A stretch of DNA of 64,000 nt from Oscillospiraceae bacterium. GTDB taxonomy: Bacteria; Bacillota; Clostridia; Oscillospirales; Ruminococcaceae. The position numbers were made by a program, and so were the translations under genes. Shown piece after piece: positions 18,133 through 26,947 of this stretch. Position 1 is the first letter of the stretch. Each line of letters starts with the position of its first letter. The notes below the pieces were generated by a model. It made no database searches and was not told the origin of the DNA. It was given only the letters and a program-made list of their open reading frames with translations. Location: positions 1-64,000 of the forward strand of contig JAFSCU010000049.1 in NCBI GenBank assembly GCA_017436575.1, written 5' to 3'.

Positions 18133-19116
18133 ATGGACAACCGCAAAAGACTGGAGAAACTTATAAATGGTACACAGTCACCTATGGGCAAATGGCAGAA
18201 AGCAGCCTTGTTTTCACTGTTTGCGCTATGTGCCAGTGTGCTGTTGATGTGTGTTTTTCTTTTCTTCTATGACAAAATGAGATATAAAAAAGACAGTAAA
18301 CTTGCAACAGAAAAGATAGAGGAATATATCACCGCCACCTACACAAACGAACTGGATAACTTTGAAAAAGCAGACTGGCTGTCTGAATACAGTGACTATA
18401 CAAAATTTTATTCGGCTATATATTCACCTGTTACAGCATATGGGGTATACTACTATGTGCCATGGCTGGGAAATATGGGCTTTGATATAAGCTACAATGT
18501 GAAAACTGGGGAAATCATCGACGGTTATCAGCAGGAATATCTGACTGGCAAGGTTACTTTTGAATATTTTGACTCTGTTTACAGAGATTCAACCTATTAT
18601 ATGAACAGCGAATTTTATTCAAAAGGCTGTAATGACAACGTTTTTTCAATTACAGACAGCATACGAATCACCACTCATCTCGAAAGGCAGTATACACCGG
18701 CCTGGATAGGTGAATTTATTTCCATTCCAGAAACAGATTATAATGCTTCTTTGGAACAACTTTCTGCCCAAAGAGGCACAATATCTCTTTACGTCAAAAG
18801 TTTGGCCTGCGATTATGATGACTTTATTGACTTTGCAGCATATTTCAGGGAGTACATAACAGGAAAAGACATTGCATACAACAGCGTTTATATTTCTGCA
18901 GACCCATCATCTGCCCTTATCGAAAATTATTATGTAACACTGACAAAAGAAGAAATGGAAGCTGAAGATTTCCACAATATTCTTAAAGAAAAAGCGATTA
19001 CATATACCAAAAAGCAGGCAGAAGAAGACTATCAGCAAAAAATGGAAAGTTACAGGGAGTCTCGGGAAAAGATGACTTTTAAAGAAATGATTCAGCAATT
19101 GGCTGAAATATTCTGA
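18133..19116 (+). CDS. Single-pass membrane protein, RLxxLxxG family, function unknown
   Basis: A 327-aa protein with a short cytoplasmic head (MDNRKRLEKLINGTQ), one membrane helix (about 24-48) and a large extracellular domain rich in Tyr and acidic residues. The head motif RLEKLING, helix and post-helix IEEYITATYTNELDNFEKAD resemble the protein at 52299-53237 (HIDRYVRHTYGTQFDKFEVSE). No enzymatic motif. GGAGG precedes ATG 18133; a smaller relative follows 14 bases after the stop. Confidence 0.8.
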   Translation: MDNRKRLEKLINGTQSPMGKWQKAALFSLFALCASVLLMCVFLFFYDKMRYKKDSKLATEKIEEYITATYTNELDNFEKADWLSEYSDYTKFYSAIYSPVTAYGVYYYVPWLGNMGFDISYNVKTGEIIDGYQQEYLTGKVTFEYFDSVYRDSTYYMNSEFYSKGCNDNVFSITDSIRITTHLERQYTPAWIGEFISIPETDYNASLEQLSAQRGTISLYVKSLACDYDDFIDFAAYFREYITGKDIAYNSVYISADPSSALIENYYVTLTKEEMEAEDFHNILKEKAITYTKKQAEEDYQQKMESYRESREKMTFKEMIQQLAEIF

Positions 19117-19130
19117 CAGGAGGTGAATAT

Positions 19131-19595
19131 ATGGACAGCAACAACAAAAACAGTGACCGCCAGCGTCTGGATAATCTGATTGCAGGCCGCACCAGCGGCG
19201 GCAGACTGGCAGACAGCGAACTGAGGCCTTTTTTCAAAAACAAAAATAATATCCCTCTGATAGTAATGATAGCGGCGTGGACTGTATTCCTGCTGTATTA
19301 TGCCTACATAAACTTTTCTGTACCTGAAATTACCACAACCAGTTTCAACCCTGTCAGCAAAATTATACTGAAAGCCAAAGCCACCGACTTTATGGAAGAA
19401 AACTATGCTGATTTTGAAAAGGATATGGAAATAGACATAAACACAGGTATGATAAAAAACAAAAACGGCTACACAATAACCTGTAAGGATAAAAACAACC
19501 AAGCCAGCAAGGTTGTGATTTATTTTGACAGGAAGTTTGAAATACTGAATCACCGCCCGCAGATAATTGCGGCCCGGCCAGACAGCGGTGAATAA
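19131..19595 (+). CDS. Small single-pass membrane protein, RLxxLxxG family
   Basis: A 154-aa protein with head SDRQRLDNLIAGRTSGGRL, one membrane helix (about 42-62) and a short extracellular domain (FMEENYADFEKDMEIDINTG). It looks like a short version of its upstream neighbour and sits in the same transcript (AGGAGGTG before ATG 19131). Function unknown. Confidence 0.78.
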   Translation: MDSNNKNSDRQRLDNLIAGRTSGGRLADSELRPFFKNKNNIPLIVMIAAWTVFLLYYAYINFSVPEITTTSFNPVSKIILKAKATDFMEENYADFEKDMEIDINTGMIKNKNGYTITCKDKNNQASKVVIYFDRKFEILNHRPQIIAARPDSGE

Positions 19596-19610
19596 ATGAA
19601 AAAATATAAA

Positions 19611-19638
19611 AGAAGCCATCGGTAAACCGATGGCTTCT
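19611..19638. terminator. Bidirectional terminator between convergent genes
   Basis: A 13-bp stem AGAAGCCATCGGT/ACCGATGGCTTCT. On the minus strand it is followed by TTTTATATTTTTT, so it ends the asparaginase transcript well. Confidence 0.85.
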
Positions 19639-19649
19639 GGCATATTCTG

Positions 19650-20513
19650 TTAAATTACACCGAACATAATGGCATACATTGCCCAGTCGATGGAAGTATC
19701 AACAACAGGGATGTATTTGTTTACGCCGGAGTGGGCTTCGTAAATAGCTTCCACTTTGCCATAGATACACTGGCTTTTGATATATACTTTTACGCCTTTT
19801 TCTTTCAGTGCATCAAAAGCTGCTTCCTGATGTTTTGGCATACCGCCGGCGCCCAGTACCAGCACCAGCACTGCATCACAGTCTTGGTAATGGGCTATGG
19901 TTTCTGCGTCCAGATTTGGTGTGATGTAAATCAGGCCAACTTTTCTCACAGGTTTTTCCATCAGTTTTTCTTCACCGGCCGGAACTTCCCTTGTGCCTTC
20001 AATATAATCTTTGATTACACTTTCAAAAGCAGTGAAGCCTTCTGTTTCCATTTTTGTAGCTGATTTTGCAGGAATAAGACGATGATAGATAGCCAGACAG
20101 GTACCCACATAGCCTTCCATTGCAGATTTTACAGCCAGGTTCAGATTGTCAACTGCATCTGTACCTTCCTGTGGCAGTGGCAGCTGTGCACCTGTGATGA
20201 TAATGGATTTTTTAAAACCTGGCAGTGCGCAGTCCAGATATGCGGCAGTATATGCCATACTGTCTGTGCCGTGGGTGATAATAAATGCATCGTAATCATC
20301 ACGGTTGCCCCAGATAATTTCGGCCAGTTCGGCACGGTCGTCATCTGTCATAATAGATGAGTCTATCAGTTTGAAATCGCAGATGTCGATATCTGCATCC
20401 TGATAGGCACAGTATTCCATAATGTCCACACCTTTCAGTGTTGGCATAAGACCGTTTTCTGTAGGTGTGCAGGCCAGTGTGCCACCTGTGGTAATCATCA
20501 GTATTCTGTTCAT
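19650..20513 (-). CDS. ansA: L-asparaginase
   Basis: Hydrolyses L-asparagine to aspartate and ammonia; no signal peptide, so cytoplasmic. The two active-site threonines lie in ITTGGTLAC (near residue 9) and in the THGTDSMAYTA block, with Lys in a later position. At 287 aa it is shorter than the usual 320-340 aa, mainly in the C-terminal domain, but ends naturally at a terminator. CGGAGG precedes ATG 20513. Confidence 0.92.
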   Translation of the reverse strand: MNRILMITTGGTLACTPTENGLMPTLKGVDIMEYCAYQDADIDICDFKLIDSSIMTDDDRAELAEIIWGNRDDYDAFIITHGTDSMAYTAAYLDCALPGFKKSIIITGAQLPLPQEGTDAVDNLNLAVKSAMEGYVGTCLAIYHRLIPAKSATKMETEGFTAFESVIKDYIEGTREVPAGEEKLMEKPVRKVGLIYITPNLDAETIAHYQDCDAVLVLVLGAGGMPKHQEAAFDALKEKGVKVYIKSQCIYGKVEAIYEAHSGVNKYIPVVDTSIDWAMYAIMFGVI

Positions 20514-20592
20514 AGGAACCTCCGTTTATATTTCTGTAATTTTAAAACAATACAATTCTGCCTGTCACTTGCTGCATGGGACAAACCGGGTG

Positions 20593-20853
20593 CTATTTCA
20601 TTGCCCCATCAAGCACCTGCTGCAGTTTTTCTTTTGTCAGCTTGCCTTCGTGGCGATTTACACCGTCTACAAAAAAGCATGGCACATAGTAGTAATCCAT
20701 CATATAGCAGTATTCCATATTGGCGCTTTCTTCAATATAATGGATTTCCAGGTTTCTGTACCGGGGATTTTCCTCCATTAGCTGTGCCAGTATTTCGTCA
20801 GCCTTTTTACAGTCAGGGCAGCCTTTCAGATAAAAGTAAGTAATGCTTTTCAT
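20593..20853 (-). CDS. Glutaredoxin-like thioredoxin-fold protein
   Basis: An 86-aa thioredoxin-fold protein with the redox motif CPDC near residue 12 (FYLKGCPDCKKAD) and a cis-Pro segment YYYVPCFFVDG. It probably reduces or relays disulfides in the cytoplasm; the partner is unknown. It lies upstream of the asparaginase on the same strand, separated by 79 bases. Confidence 0.85.
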   Translation of the reverse strand: MKSITYFYLKGCPDCKKADEILAQLMEENPRYRNLEIHYIEESANMEYCYMMDYYYVPCFFVDGVNRHEGKLTKEKLQQVLDGAMK

Positions 20854-20989
20854 AATATCTCCATATTGTGATTATAGAATAAGTATATCATATACTGTAC
20901 AATTTTTTAAAGTATGATTTTATATATAGTATATATTTCTTTGTTTTTTTGTGCTAAAATAGATTAAAACATATTTAAAGGTATTTATT

Positions 20990-23017
20990 ATGAAGGATAT
21001 TTTACAGCAGGACATCAGATATTTAAAAGGTGTCGGTGAAAAGAGAGCTGTTCAGCTGAACAGACTGGGGGTTTTCACCGTCAGTGACCTGCTGTATCTG
21101 TTGCCCAGAAGATATATAGACTATTCAGACCCTTATCAGCTGGCCTACGCCCCCTATGACGAAGCCTGTGCTGTAAAAGCCACAGTATTGCAGTCAAAAG
21201 GCGGTGTAAAAATCAAAGGTGGCCGCACTATGTTCAAGGTGCTGTGTGCCGATGAAACTGCCCGTCTGGAACTGACATATTTCAACAGCGAATACACCGT
21301 AAAACAGCTGGAAATAGGCGAAGAGTATATTTTTTACGGCAAGATAGGCGGCAGTATGGTAAACCGCCAGATGACCAGCCCTGTTTTTATACCTGCCAAT
21401 TCACCGCTGACACGCCGCGCGGTCTATCCGCTGACTGCCGGATTGTCTGCCAAAATGATTTCCAATATGATGGCCTCTGCTTTCAATGTGGTGGCAGAAA
21501 TACCCGACTTTATGCCAAAGGAAATACTGGCGGTCAACAATCTGCCTGACCTGTACACCGCCCTGAAAGACATACATTTTCCAAAAAACAACACAGATTT
21601 GCAAAACGCCACAAGCCGACTGGCCTTTGACGAACTGTTCAGCCTGCAATTAGGGTTAAACCTGTTAAACGGACAGCAGCGCAGAAAAACCAATGTAAAG
21701 GTGAAAAGCGTAAATATAGATGATTTTCTCCACAGCCTGCCCTACACCCCTACAAATGCACAGTTCCGCGCCATAAGGGATATACTGCTGGATTTCAAAG
21801 GTGAAACCTGTGCAAACCGCCTGGTACAGGGCGATGTGGGTAGTGGCAAAACACTGGTGGCAATAAGTGCAATGTACTGTATGCACAAAAACGGTTACCA
21901 GAGCTGTATGATGGCACCGACAGAAATACTGGCAAATCAGCATTATGCAAATGTAAAGAAAATGCTGGAACCTTTTGGCGTAAAGGTTGGTTTGCTGACC
22001 GCCGGACTGAAAGCGAAAGAACGCCGTGAAGTACTGGCACAGCTGGAGAGCGGTGAAATATCCATACTGATAGGCACCCACTCTGTTTTAAGCGACAAGG
22101 TGCAGTTTAAAAATATGGCACTGTTTATCACTGATGAACAGCACCGTTTCGGTGTAAACCAGCGAAACATAGCCAATGCCAAAGGTGAAAACCCACATAT
22201 TCTGGTAATGAGTGCCACACCTATTCCAAGAACACTGGCAATGATAATCTACGCCGGTATGCAGATAAGTGTGATTGACGAAATGCCAAAAGGGCGTAAA
22301 CCTGTGCAGACACTGCTGGTAGGCACAGACAAACGCGCCAGAATGTTCGGCTTTATAAACCAGCATATTCAGGACGGATACCAGTGCTATATCGTACTGC
22401 CTGCCATTGAAGAAAATGAAACCATGACCGACCTGCAAAGCGTGGAAAAATACTGCAACGAAGTTGTAAAACCTCTGTTGCCACAGGCAAGGGTAGGTAT
22501 GCTGCACGGAAAAATGACAAACCGGGAAAAAGACCGGATAATGACAGCCTTTTCCAATGGCGAAATTGATATTCTCTGTTCCACCACTGTGGTGGAAGTA
22601 GGTGTGGATGTACCAAATGCCGCACTGATGATAATAGAAAACGCAGAAAGATATGGTCTGTCTGCCCTGCACCAGCTGCGAGGCCGTGTTGGCCGTGGCA
22701 GTGTGCAAAGCTGGTGCATACTGGTAAGCGACAAGAAAAACCCACAGGTACAGGAAAGGCTGAAATTTATGGTGGCCAACGCCAGTGGTTTTGCTGTAAG
22801 CCAGTATGACCTGGAGCACCGTGGCCCGGGTGACTTTTTCGGCAGCCGACAGCACGGTCTGCCGCTGATGAAAACTGCCAGCCTGTGCAGTGACCTGTCA
22901 CTGACCAATGCCGCCAGGGATGCAGCCATAAAAGTGCTGACAGACAGCCCTGATTTAAGCCTTTACCCACGGATTAAACAGCGTACAGCAAAAATGTTTG
23001 AAAGCCTGACGTTATAG
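20990..23017 (+). CDS. recG: ATP-dependent DNA helicase RecG
   Basis: Branch-migrates Holliday junctions and regresses stalled forks. The 675-aa protein has the N-terminal wedge/OB domain (LKGVGEKRAVQLNRLGVFTV, then the OB fold), Walker A GDVGSGKT, the DEQH box (ITDEQHRFGV), the SATPIPRTLAM motif III and C-terminal helicase motifs including VGVDVPNA and HQLRGRVGRG. Length and motif order are normal. The upstream spacer is AT-rich with AAAGG before ATG 20990. Confidence 0.97.
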   Translation: MKDILQQDIRYLKGVGEKRAVQLNRLGVFTVSDLLYLLPRRYIDYSDPYQLAYAPYDEACAVKATVLQSKGGVKIKGGRTMFKVLCADETARLELTYFNSEYTVKQLEIGEEYIFYGKIGGSMVNRQMTSPVFIPANSPLTRRAVYPLTAGLSAKMISNMMASAFNVVAEIPDFMPKEILAVNNLPDLYTALKDIHFPKNNTDLQNATSRLAFDELFSLQLGLNLLNGQQRRKTNVKVKSVNIDDFLHSLPYTPTNAQFRAIRDILLDFKGETCANRLVQGDVGSGKTLVAISAMYCMHKNGYQSCMMAPTEILANQHYANVKKMLEPFGVKVGLLTAGLKAKERREVLAQLESGEISILIGTHSVLSDKVQFKNMALFITDEQHRFGVNQRNIANAKGENPHILVMSATPIPRTLAMIIYAGMQISVIDEMPKGRKPVQTLLVGTDKRARMFGFINQHIQDGYQCYIVLPAIEENETMTDLQSVEKYCNEVVKPLLPQARVGMLHGKMTNREKDRIMTAFSNGEIDILCSTTVVEVGVDVPNAALMIIENAERYGLSALHQLRGRVGRGSVQSWCILVSDKKNPQVQERLKFMVANASGFAVSQYDLEHRGPGDFFGSRQHGLPLMKTASLCSDLSLTNAARDAAIKVLTDSPDLSLYPRIKQRTAKMFESLTL

Positions 23018-23027
23018 AAACGACAAA

Positions 23028-23057
23028 AGACAGTGGAACTGCCACTGTCTTTTTTTA
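23028..23057 (+). terminator. Terminator after recG
   Basis: A 9-bp stem AGACAGTGG/CCACTGTCT followed by TTTTTTT. Confidence 0.9.
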
Positions 23058-23096
23058 CACTGTCACTTAGCAAAGAAGACGGCTTCACTACCATTT

Positions 23097-23152
23097 CTAC
23101 GTCGTTCCATAAATCGGGGAGCTGATAGTCTCCCCCTTACATAGTTTGTGTG
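23097..23152. repeat. Dispersed repeat, family A (fragment)
   Basis: CGGGGAGCTGATAGTCTCCC ... TTACATAGTTTGTG matches a segment of the larger copy at 25481-25620 with a few changes. It fills part of the recG-blaI gap. Confidence 0.65.
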
Positions 23153-23172
23153 AAGCAAAAACTTTAAACCTG

Positions 23173-23310
23173 TCATTCCTGCATACTCTCATTCTGACAT
23201 TCTGAGCCTTTGGCGAAGAATCCTTGCCATATAATCACTGTGCATCTATATTTTCTGCGTAATATCAAATCAAAGATCCTTCACTGCGTTCAGGATGACA
23301 ATACTCTGAT
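23173..23310. repeat. Dispersed repeat, family B
   Basis: Contains CATTCTGAG ... GCGAAGAATCCTT at the left and AAGATCCTTC ... GTTCAGGATGAC at the right, so the ends are inverted as in the copy at 13037-13152. No reading frame inside. Confidence 0.65.
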
Positions 23311-23345
23311 CTGAATTTTAAAAAATAAATTTCACAATTTCAATA

Positions 23346-23399
23346 TTGACTTTTTGAGATTACAAGTGTAAACTGAAATCAAATAAAACTACAGTTGTA
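23346..23399 (+). promoter_or_regulatory. blaI promoter with two BlaI-type operators
   Basis: TTGACT (23346-23351), a 17-base spacer and TAAACT (23369-23374). Two TACA-nn-TGTA sites, TACAAGTGTA (23361-23370) and TACAGTTGTA (23390-23399), overlap the core promoter and the predicted start region. This is the known BlaI/MecI/CopY operator pattern, so the operon is probably self-repressed by its first gene product. Confidence 0.75.
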
Positions 23400-23417
23400 A
23401 TCTCAAAGAGGTGCATT

Positions 23418-23777
23418 ATGAAAAAGAATATAACCATTGCTGACAGCGAACTGCCTATTATGAAAATACTGTGGGAAAAAGGTACACTGACCAGCCCACA
23501 GATTTTTGAAAATATGCACGGCAACAAGAGCACACTGAAAACACTGCTGCAAAGGCTGGTGACAAAAGGTGCTGTAACCGCAAAAGAAAACACCAGCCGC
23601 ACATATCTGTACACAGCCGCTGTGACACAGCAGGAGTATATAAACAGCGAAAGGAAAAGCTTTTTGCAAAAAGCCTTTGACGGCAGTACAAAAAAGATGC
23701 TGCTGAACTTTGTACAGGAAGAAAAAATAACAAAAGAGGAACTGCAGCAGTTGATAGATATGATAGAGGAGGGTTAA
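23418..23777 (+). CDS. BlaI/MecI-family transcriptional repressor
   Basis: A 119-aa winged-helix repressor (residues 8-75: DSELPIMKILWEKGTLTSPQ, recognition helix KSTLKTLLQRLVTKG) with a helical dimerisation tail. The relevant family is inactivated when a partner M56 metalloprotease triggers its cleavage. GAGGTG precedes ATG 23418. It lies directly upstream of an M56 gene, with operators in its own promoter. Confidence 0.93.
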   Translation: MKKNITIADSELPIMKILWEKGTLTSPQIFENMHGNKSTLKTLLQRLVTKGAVTAKENTSRTYLYTAAVTQQEYINSERKSFLQKAFDGSTKKMLLNFVQEEKITKEELQQLIDMIEEG

Positions 23778-23778
23778 C

Positions 23779-25461
23779 ATGCCTGGTATTTTACCGCAGA
23801 TAAACAAACTGGCATTTGTCATCGCCCCGGTATTCTGGAATATGGTTTACCGCTCAATTGTAGCTGTGATTGCAGGCTGTATATGGATAACCTTTATCAA
23901 TATATTTGACAAATATTTCAGTCCCAATGCAAAAGCTGGTGGAATAGTGTGTATAATAGCGTGGACATTGCTTATGCCGGATTATGGCACGAACATATCC
24001 GTGATGAAACACCTAGCACCTATAGCAGATATATCCTACAGGCAGGACTATGATGTAATAAGCCAGCAGGTTCATATAGCCAGCCAGACTTATGGAGATG
24101 ATATGATAGATGGGCTGACTGATATACAGCTGATGGCCAAGGAAAAAGAAATATTTTATAAATCACTGACCTTTGATGTAATAATTCCATTGCTGTGGCT
24201 GGCATTTGCTATTGCTGGAATTATATGGATAATATTATCCACTCGCCAGCTGAACAAAAAGATAAAAACCACCGCAGCACCTGTGGACCGGCGAATTATG
24301 GAAATATATGAGCAAAACCGAACTATTATCGGTGTAAAAAAATCAGTTTCTGTGTTGTTCACCGATATTGTAACAGTGCCTGCTACCACCGGATATTTCA
24401 AGCCTAAAATACTCTTGCCACAATATGTGCCCCAGTTGGATGATGCTTCAATAAAATATATACTGTTGCATGAATTGGCACATATAAAAAGGCAGGATAT
24501 AATCGGCATATATCTGAATCTTATTCTGCAGGCGGTTTACTGGTTTAATCCGTTACTTAAAATTCTTTTTAACTATCAGCGGCAATGCACAGAGCTGATG
24601 ACCGATAAAAAAGTAGTAGAAAATATAGCAGACAAAAAAGAATATGCCGCCACAATGGTAAGACTGCTGGCATTCAACACCGAAAAAGCCAATGATTACC
24701 GTGTTGTTTCCACTGCAGACAGTGTAAAAAACATGAAGCAGCGAATCGTAAACATAAACCGCACTGACTTTTTCAAAGAAAACGACGTCTGGATTGTTAC
24801 TCTGTATACATTATTGCTTGTCTCTTTATGGATGTTTTTCCGGCCATACAACAGAAAACCTGCTGAAAACAATCAACCGCCAGATTTCGACAAAGGTATA
24901 TACAGCACAGTTGTCGGACAGCCTGAAAACTGGTCTGTGCATAAACTGGTATCAGCAGATGAAAAGGTTGGGATTATATGCGATATTCCGGACAGTTGGA
25001 CCTTTGATGCTGATGGCAGCAACATCACCACATCTGGCATACCCACACCATATATGGCTTTTCATTCCTATGACAGCAGCATGAATATTTATGAAGATGA
25101 CCAACTGATAGGGTATGTATTTTTCAGGCAGTTCACACCGTATACCGAAGAAATACCCGACGAAAAATATCACGAAACTGTATGGCCGGATTTAAGGCTG
25201 TCATCAATGTGTATATGGGACCCGTTTACATCTGTAAAGCAGTGGGAAAGCGGCGAAAGCGGTATATGTGATATTTATTACACCGACCTGGCCGTGCTGG
25301 ACAGGGATAATCTTACCAATGCCGAGGCACCGCACTATATGACAAAAGGTGTGCTGGCCTATGACAAAGCCAAAGAATACTATATAGGTTTTGGCTTTGC
25401 ACCAAACACATTTTCTGACCGGACTGTCAGAAAAATAGCCGACAGCATTGTGTTTCAATAA
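23779..25461 (+). CDS. BlaR1-like M56 sensor metalloprotease with a non-beta-lactam sensor domain
   Basis: A 560-aa integral membrane sensor. About four membrane helices surround the zinc protease domain with HELAH (LLHELAHIKRQD) and a downstream Glu (CTELMTDKKVVE). Residues ~370-560 form an extracellular domain with no SxxK, SxN or KTG motif, so it is not a penicillin sensor. Instead it matches the small protein at 26948-27589 (LIGYVFFRQFTP ... VWPDLRL against CIGYIGFNVFTP ... VWPVIDS). It starts one base after the blaI stop. Confidence 0.9.
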   Translation: MPGILPQINKLAFVIAPVFWNMVYRSIVAVIAGCIWITFINIFDKYFSPNAKAGGIVCIIAWTLLMPDYGTNISVMKHLAPIADISYRQDYDVISQQVHIASQTYGDDMIDGLTDIQLMAKEKEIFYKSLTFDVIIPLLWLAFAIAGIIWIILSTRQLNKKIKTTAAPVDRRIMEIYEQNRTIIGVKKSVSVLFTDIVTVPATTGYFKPKILLPQYVPQLDDASIKYILLHELAHIKRQDIIGIYLNLILQAVYWFNPLLKILFNYQRQCTELMTDKKVVENIADKKEYAATMVRLLAFNTEKANDYRVVSTADSVKNMKQRIVNINRTDFFKENDVWIVTLYTLLLVSLWMFFRPYNRKPAENNQPPDFDKGIYSTVVGQPENWSVHKLVSADEKVGIICDIPDSWTFDADGSNITTSGIPTPYMAFHSYDSSMNIYEDDQLIGYVFFRQFTPYTEEIPDEKYHETVWPDLRLSSMCIWDPFTSVKQWESGESGICDIYYTDLAVLDRDNLTNAEAPHYMTKGVLAYDKAKEYYIGFGFAPNTFSDRTVRKIADSIVFQ

Positions 25462-25480
25462 ATAATATATTTATTAATCA

Positions 25481-25620
25481 CGTAGGGGACGATGCCCTCA
25501 TCGTCCCGCCACAACGGGAAGCTGATAGTTTCCCCCTACACAGTCTGTGCAAAATTCCACCCTGTAGGGGACGGCATCCCTGCCGTCCCGAAAAACGGGA
25601 GGCGAAACGCCTCCCCTACA
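25481..25620. repeat. Dispersed repeat, family A (long copy)
   Basis: Starts CGTAGGGGACGATG and ends CGCCTCCCCTACA, with internal GTAGGGGACGGCATCC and GGCGAAACGCC. GTAGGGG and CCCCTAC are inverted ends. Related copies are at 23097-23152 and 53388-53447. Non-coding. Confidence 0.75.
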
Positions 25621-25648
25621 TTTTTATCACAACAATAATTCAGCGTAA

Positions 25649-25678
25649 AAAAGACAGTGGAAAATTCCACTGTCTTTT
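25649..25678. terminator. Bidirectional terminator between the repeat and DUF896 gene
   Basis: A 12-bp stem AAAAGACAGTGG/CCACTGTCTTTT five bases from the DUF896 stop. Confidence 0.85.
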
Positions 25679-25682
25679 ATTC

Positions 25683-25895
25683 TTATTCTTTGATACCTTT
25701 GTCTTTCAGGTCGATTACTGTGCCGTCTGGCTGTTCGATGGAAACGTTGTTCAGCTGTGAAATCAGACTGGCACGGAAACCTTTTACATATTCTTCACGC
25801 AGTTTTTTCTGCTCTACTTTTTCGGCCTCTGTCAGACCTTCTGCTTTGCTTTTTCTGTAAAGCTCGTTAATTCTTGCAATTCTTGAATCTATCAT
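25683..25895 (-). CDS. DUF896 family protein (YnzC-like)
   Basis: A 70-aa protein beginning MIDSRIARINELYRKSKAEG, the helical-hairpin signature of the DUF896/YnzC family, continuing LTEAEKVEQKKLREEYVKGF. Members are linked to the SOS response in some Bacillota, but the role here is unknown. AGGAGA precedes ATG 25895; monocistronic. Confidence 0.9.
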   Translation of the reverse strand: MIDSRIARINELYRKSKAEGLTEAEKVEQKKLREEYVKGFRASLISQLNNVSIEQPDGTVIDLKDKGIKE

Positions 25896-26028
25896 AAATA
25901 TTGTCTCCTGTGGTCATAATATTAATATTGTATCAAAATCGGTGAAATTTATCAATAGTCACATAATTTTCACATTATGTTCCCATTTATAAGTTATAAT
26001 ATATTATATACTGAAAAGAGGACAATAT

Positions 26029-26688
26029 ATGGATAAAACCAACATAAAGCGATATACCACAGGTGAAGAAATATTCAACAGTGTATCCCACGGGGTTTCT
26101 GCACTGGGGGCAATAGTGGGCTGCAGTGTAATGGTAACACTGGCAGCCTGTTTCGGTAACGGCAAAGCCATAGCGTCAGCGCTGGTTTTTGGGCTGTCGC
26201 TGATAATAATGTACACCATGTCCACACTGTATCACGCCTTCCCTTTTGAAAAAGTGAAAAATTTGTTCCGCATTTTTGACCATTCGGCAATTCCCCTGCT
26301 GATTGCCGGCAGTTACACACCATTCTGTCTGGTGGCACTGGAAGACAACCCCAAAGGTCTGGTAGTGGTGGCTGTGGTGTGGATATGCGCCATAGTGGCA
26401 ATAATTCTGAATGTGGTAAACCTGGACAGGTTTGAAAGGCTGAATCTGCTGCTGTATGTGGCAATGGGATGGGCGGTGCTGTTTGCCCTGAAAGACATAA
26501 TCAGTGCCCTGCCAAAAAATGGCTTTATACTGCTGACTGCAGGCGGCATAGCCTACACTGCAGGTATTATCTTTTACAAAATGACGAAAATCCGATATAT
26601 GCACGGTGTATGGCACCTGTTTGTAACAGCCGGCAGTCTTCTGCACTTTCTGTGTGTTGTAATATATGTATTGCCAATGACATATTGA
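26029..26688 (+). CDS. Hemolysin III / PAQR family membrane protein
   Basis: A 219-aa seven-helix membrane protein. It starts with the family signature YTTGEEIFNSVSHGVSALGA and has the conserved Ser, Asp and His residues of the PAQR metal site (STLYHAFP, FDHSAIPLLIAGSYTP, and C-terminal GVWHLFV). Hydrolase or lipid-regulatory activity is proposed for the family; the hemolysin name is historical. GAGG precedes ATG 26029. Confidence 0.94.
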   Translation: MDKTNIKRYTTGEEIFNSVSHGVSALGAIVGCSVMVTLAACFGNGKAIASALVFGLSLIIMYTMSTLYHAFPFEKVKNLFRIFDHSAIPLLIAGSYTPFCLVALEDNPKGLVVVAVVWICAIVAIILNVVNLDRFERLNLLLYVAMGWAVLFALKDIISALPKNGFILLTAGGIAYTAGIIFYKMTKIRYMHGVWHLFVTAGSLLHFLCVVIYVLPMTY

Positions 26689-26698
26689 AAATGAAATA

Positions 26699-26727
26699 TT
26701 GCACAAACACAAACCCGGTGGTATAAT
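26699..26727 (+). promoter_or_regulatory. Promoter of tRNA-Ser
   Basis: TTGCAC (26699-26704), 17 bases, perfect TATAAT (26722-26727) with an extended TGG before the -10. The tRNA 5' end is 27 bases downstream. Confidence 0.75.
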
Positions 26728-26754
26728 TATACTGTTACCATCGGGTAATTATAT

Positions 26755-26846
26755 GGAGGTGTACCCAAGTGGCTGAAGGGTTCGGATTCGAAATCCGATA
26801 GGGTGGCTTTGCCATTGCAAGAGTTCAAATCTCTTCACCTCCGCCA
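26755..26846 (+). tRNA. tRNA-Ser (anticodon CGA)
   Basis: A 92-nt cloverleaf with acceptor GGAGGTG/CACCTCC, discriminator G and encoded CCA. Anticodon stem TCGGA/TCCGA holds loop TTCGAAA, giving anticodon CGA for the UCG codon. The T arm is AAGAG-TTCAAAT-CTCTT, and the long variable arm is typical for serine. Confidence 0.97.
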
Positions 26847-26871
26847 GCCGTGCAACAGCACGGCTTTTTTT
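26846..26871 (+). terminator. Terminator after tRNA-Ser
   Basis: An 8-bp stem AGCCGTGC/GCACGGCT with loop AACA, then TTTTTT. Confidence 0.9.
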
Positions 26872-26947
26872 ATTCACCGTCCTGCAGACATTGACAAACA
26901 TCTGCAATAAATGTAAACTTAAACTATCATAAAAACAGGAGATTTAT

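Noticed and set aside
23779..25461. Beta-lactam resistance sensor
   Set aside because: The BlaI/M56 pair is clear, but the sensor domain lacks penicillin-binding motifs and no beta-lactamase gene is present.
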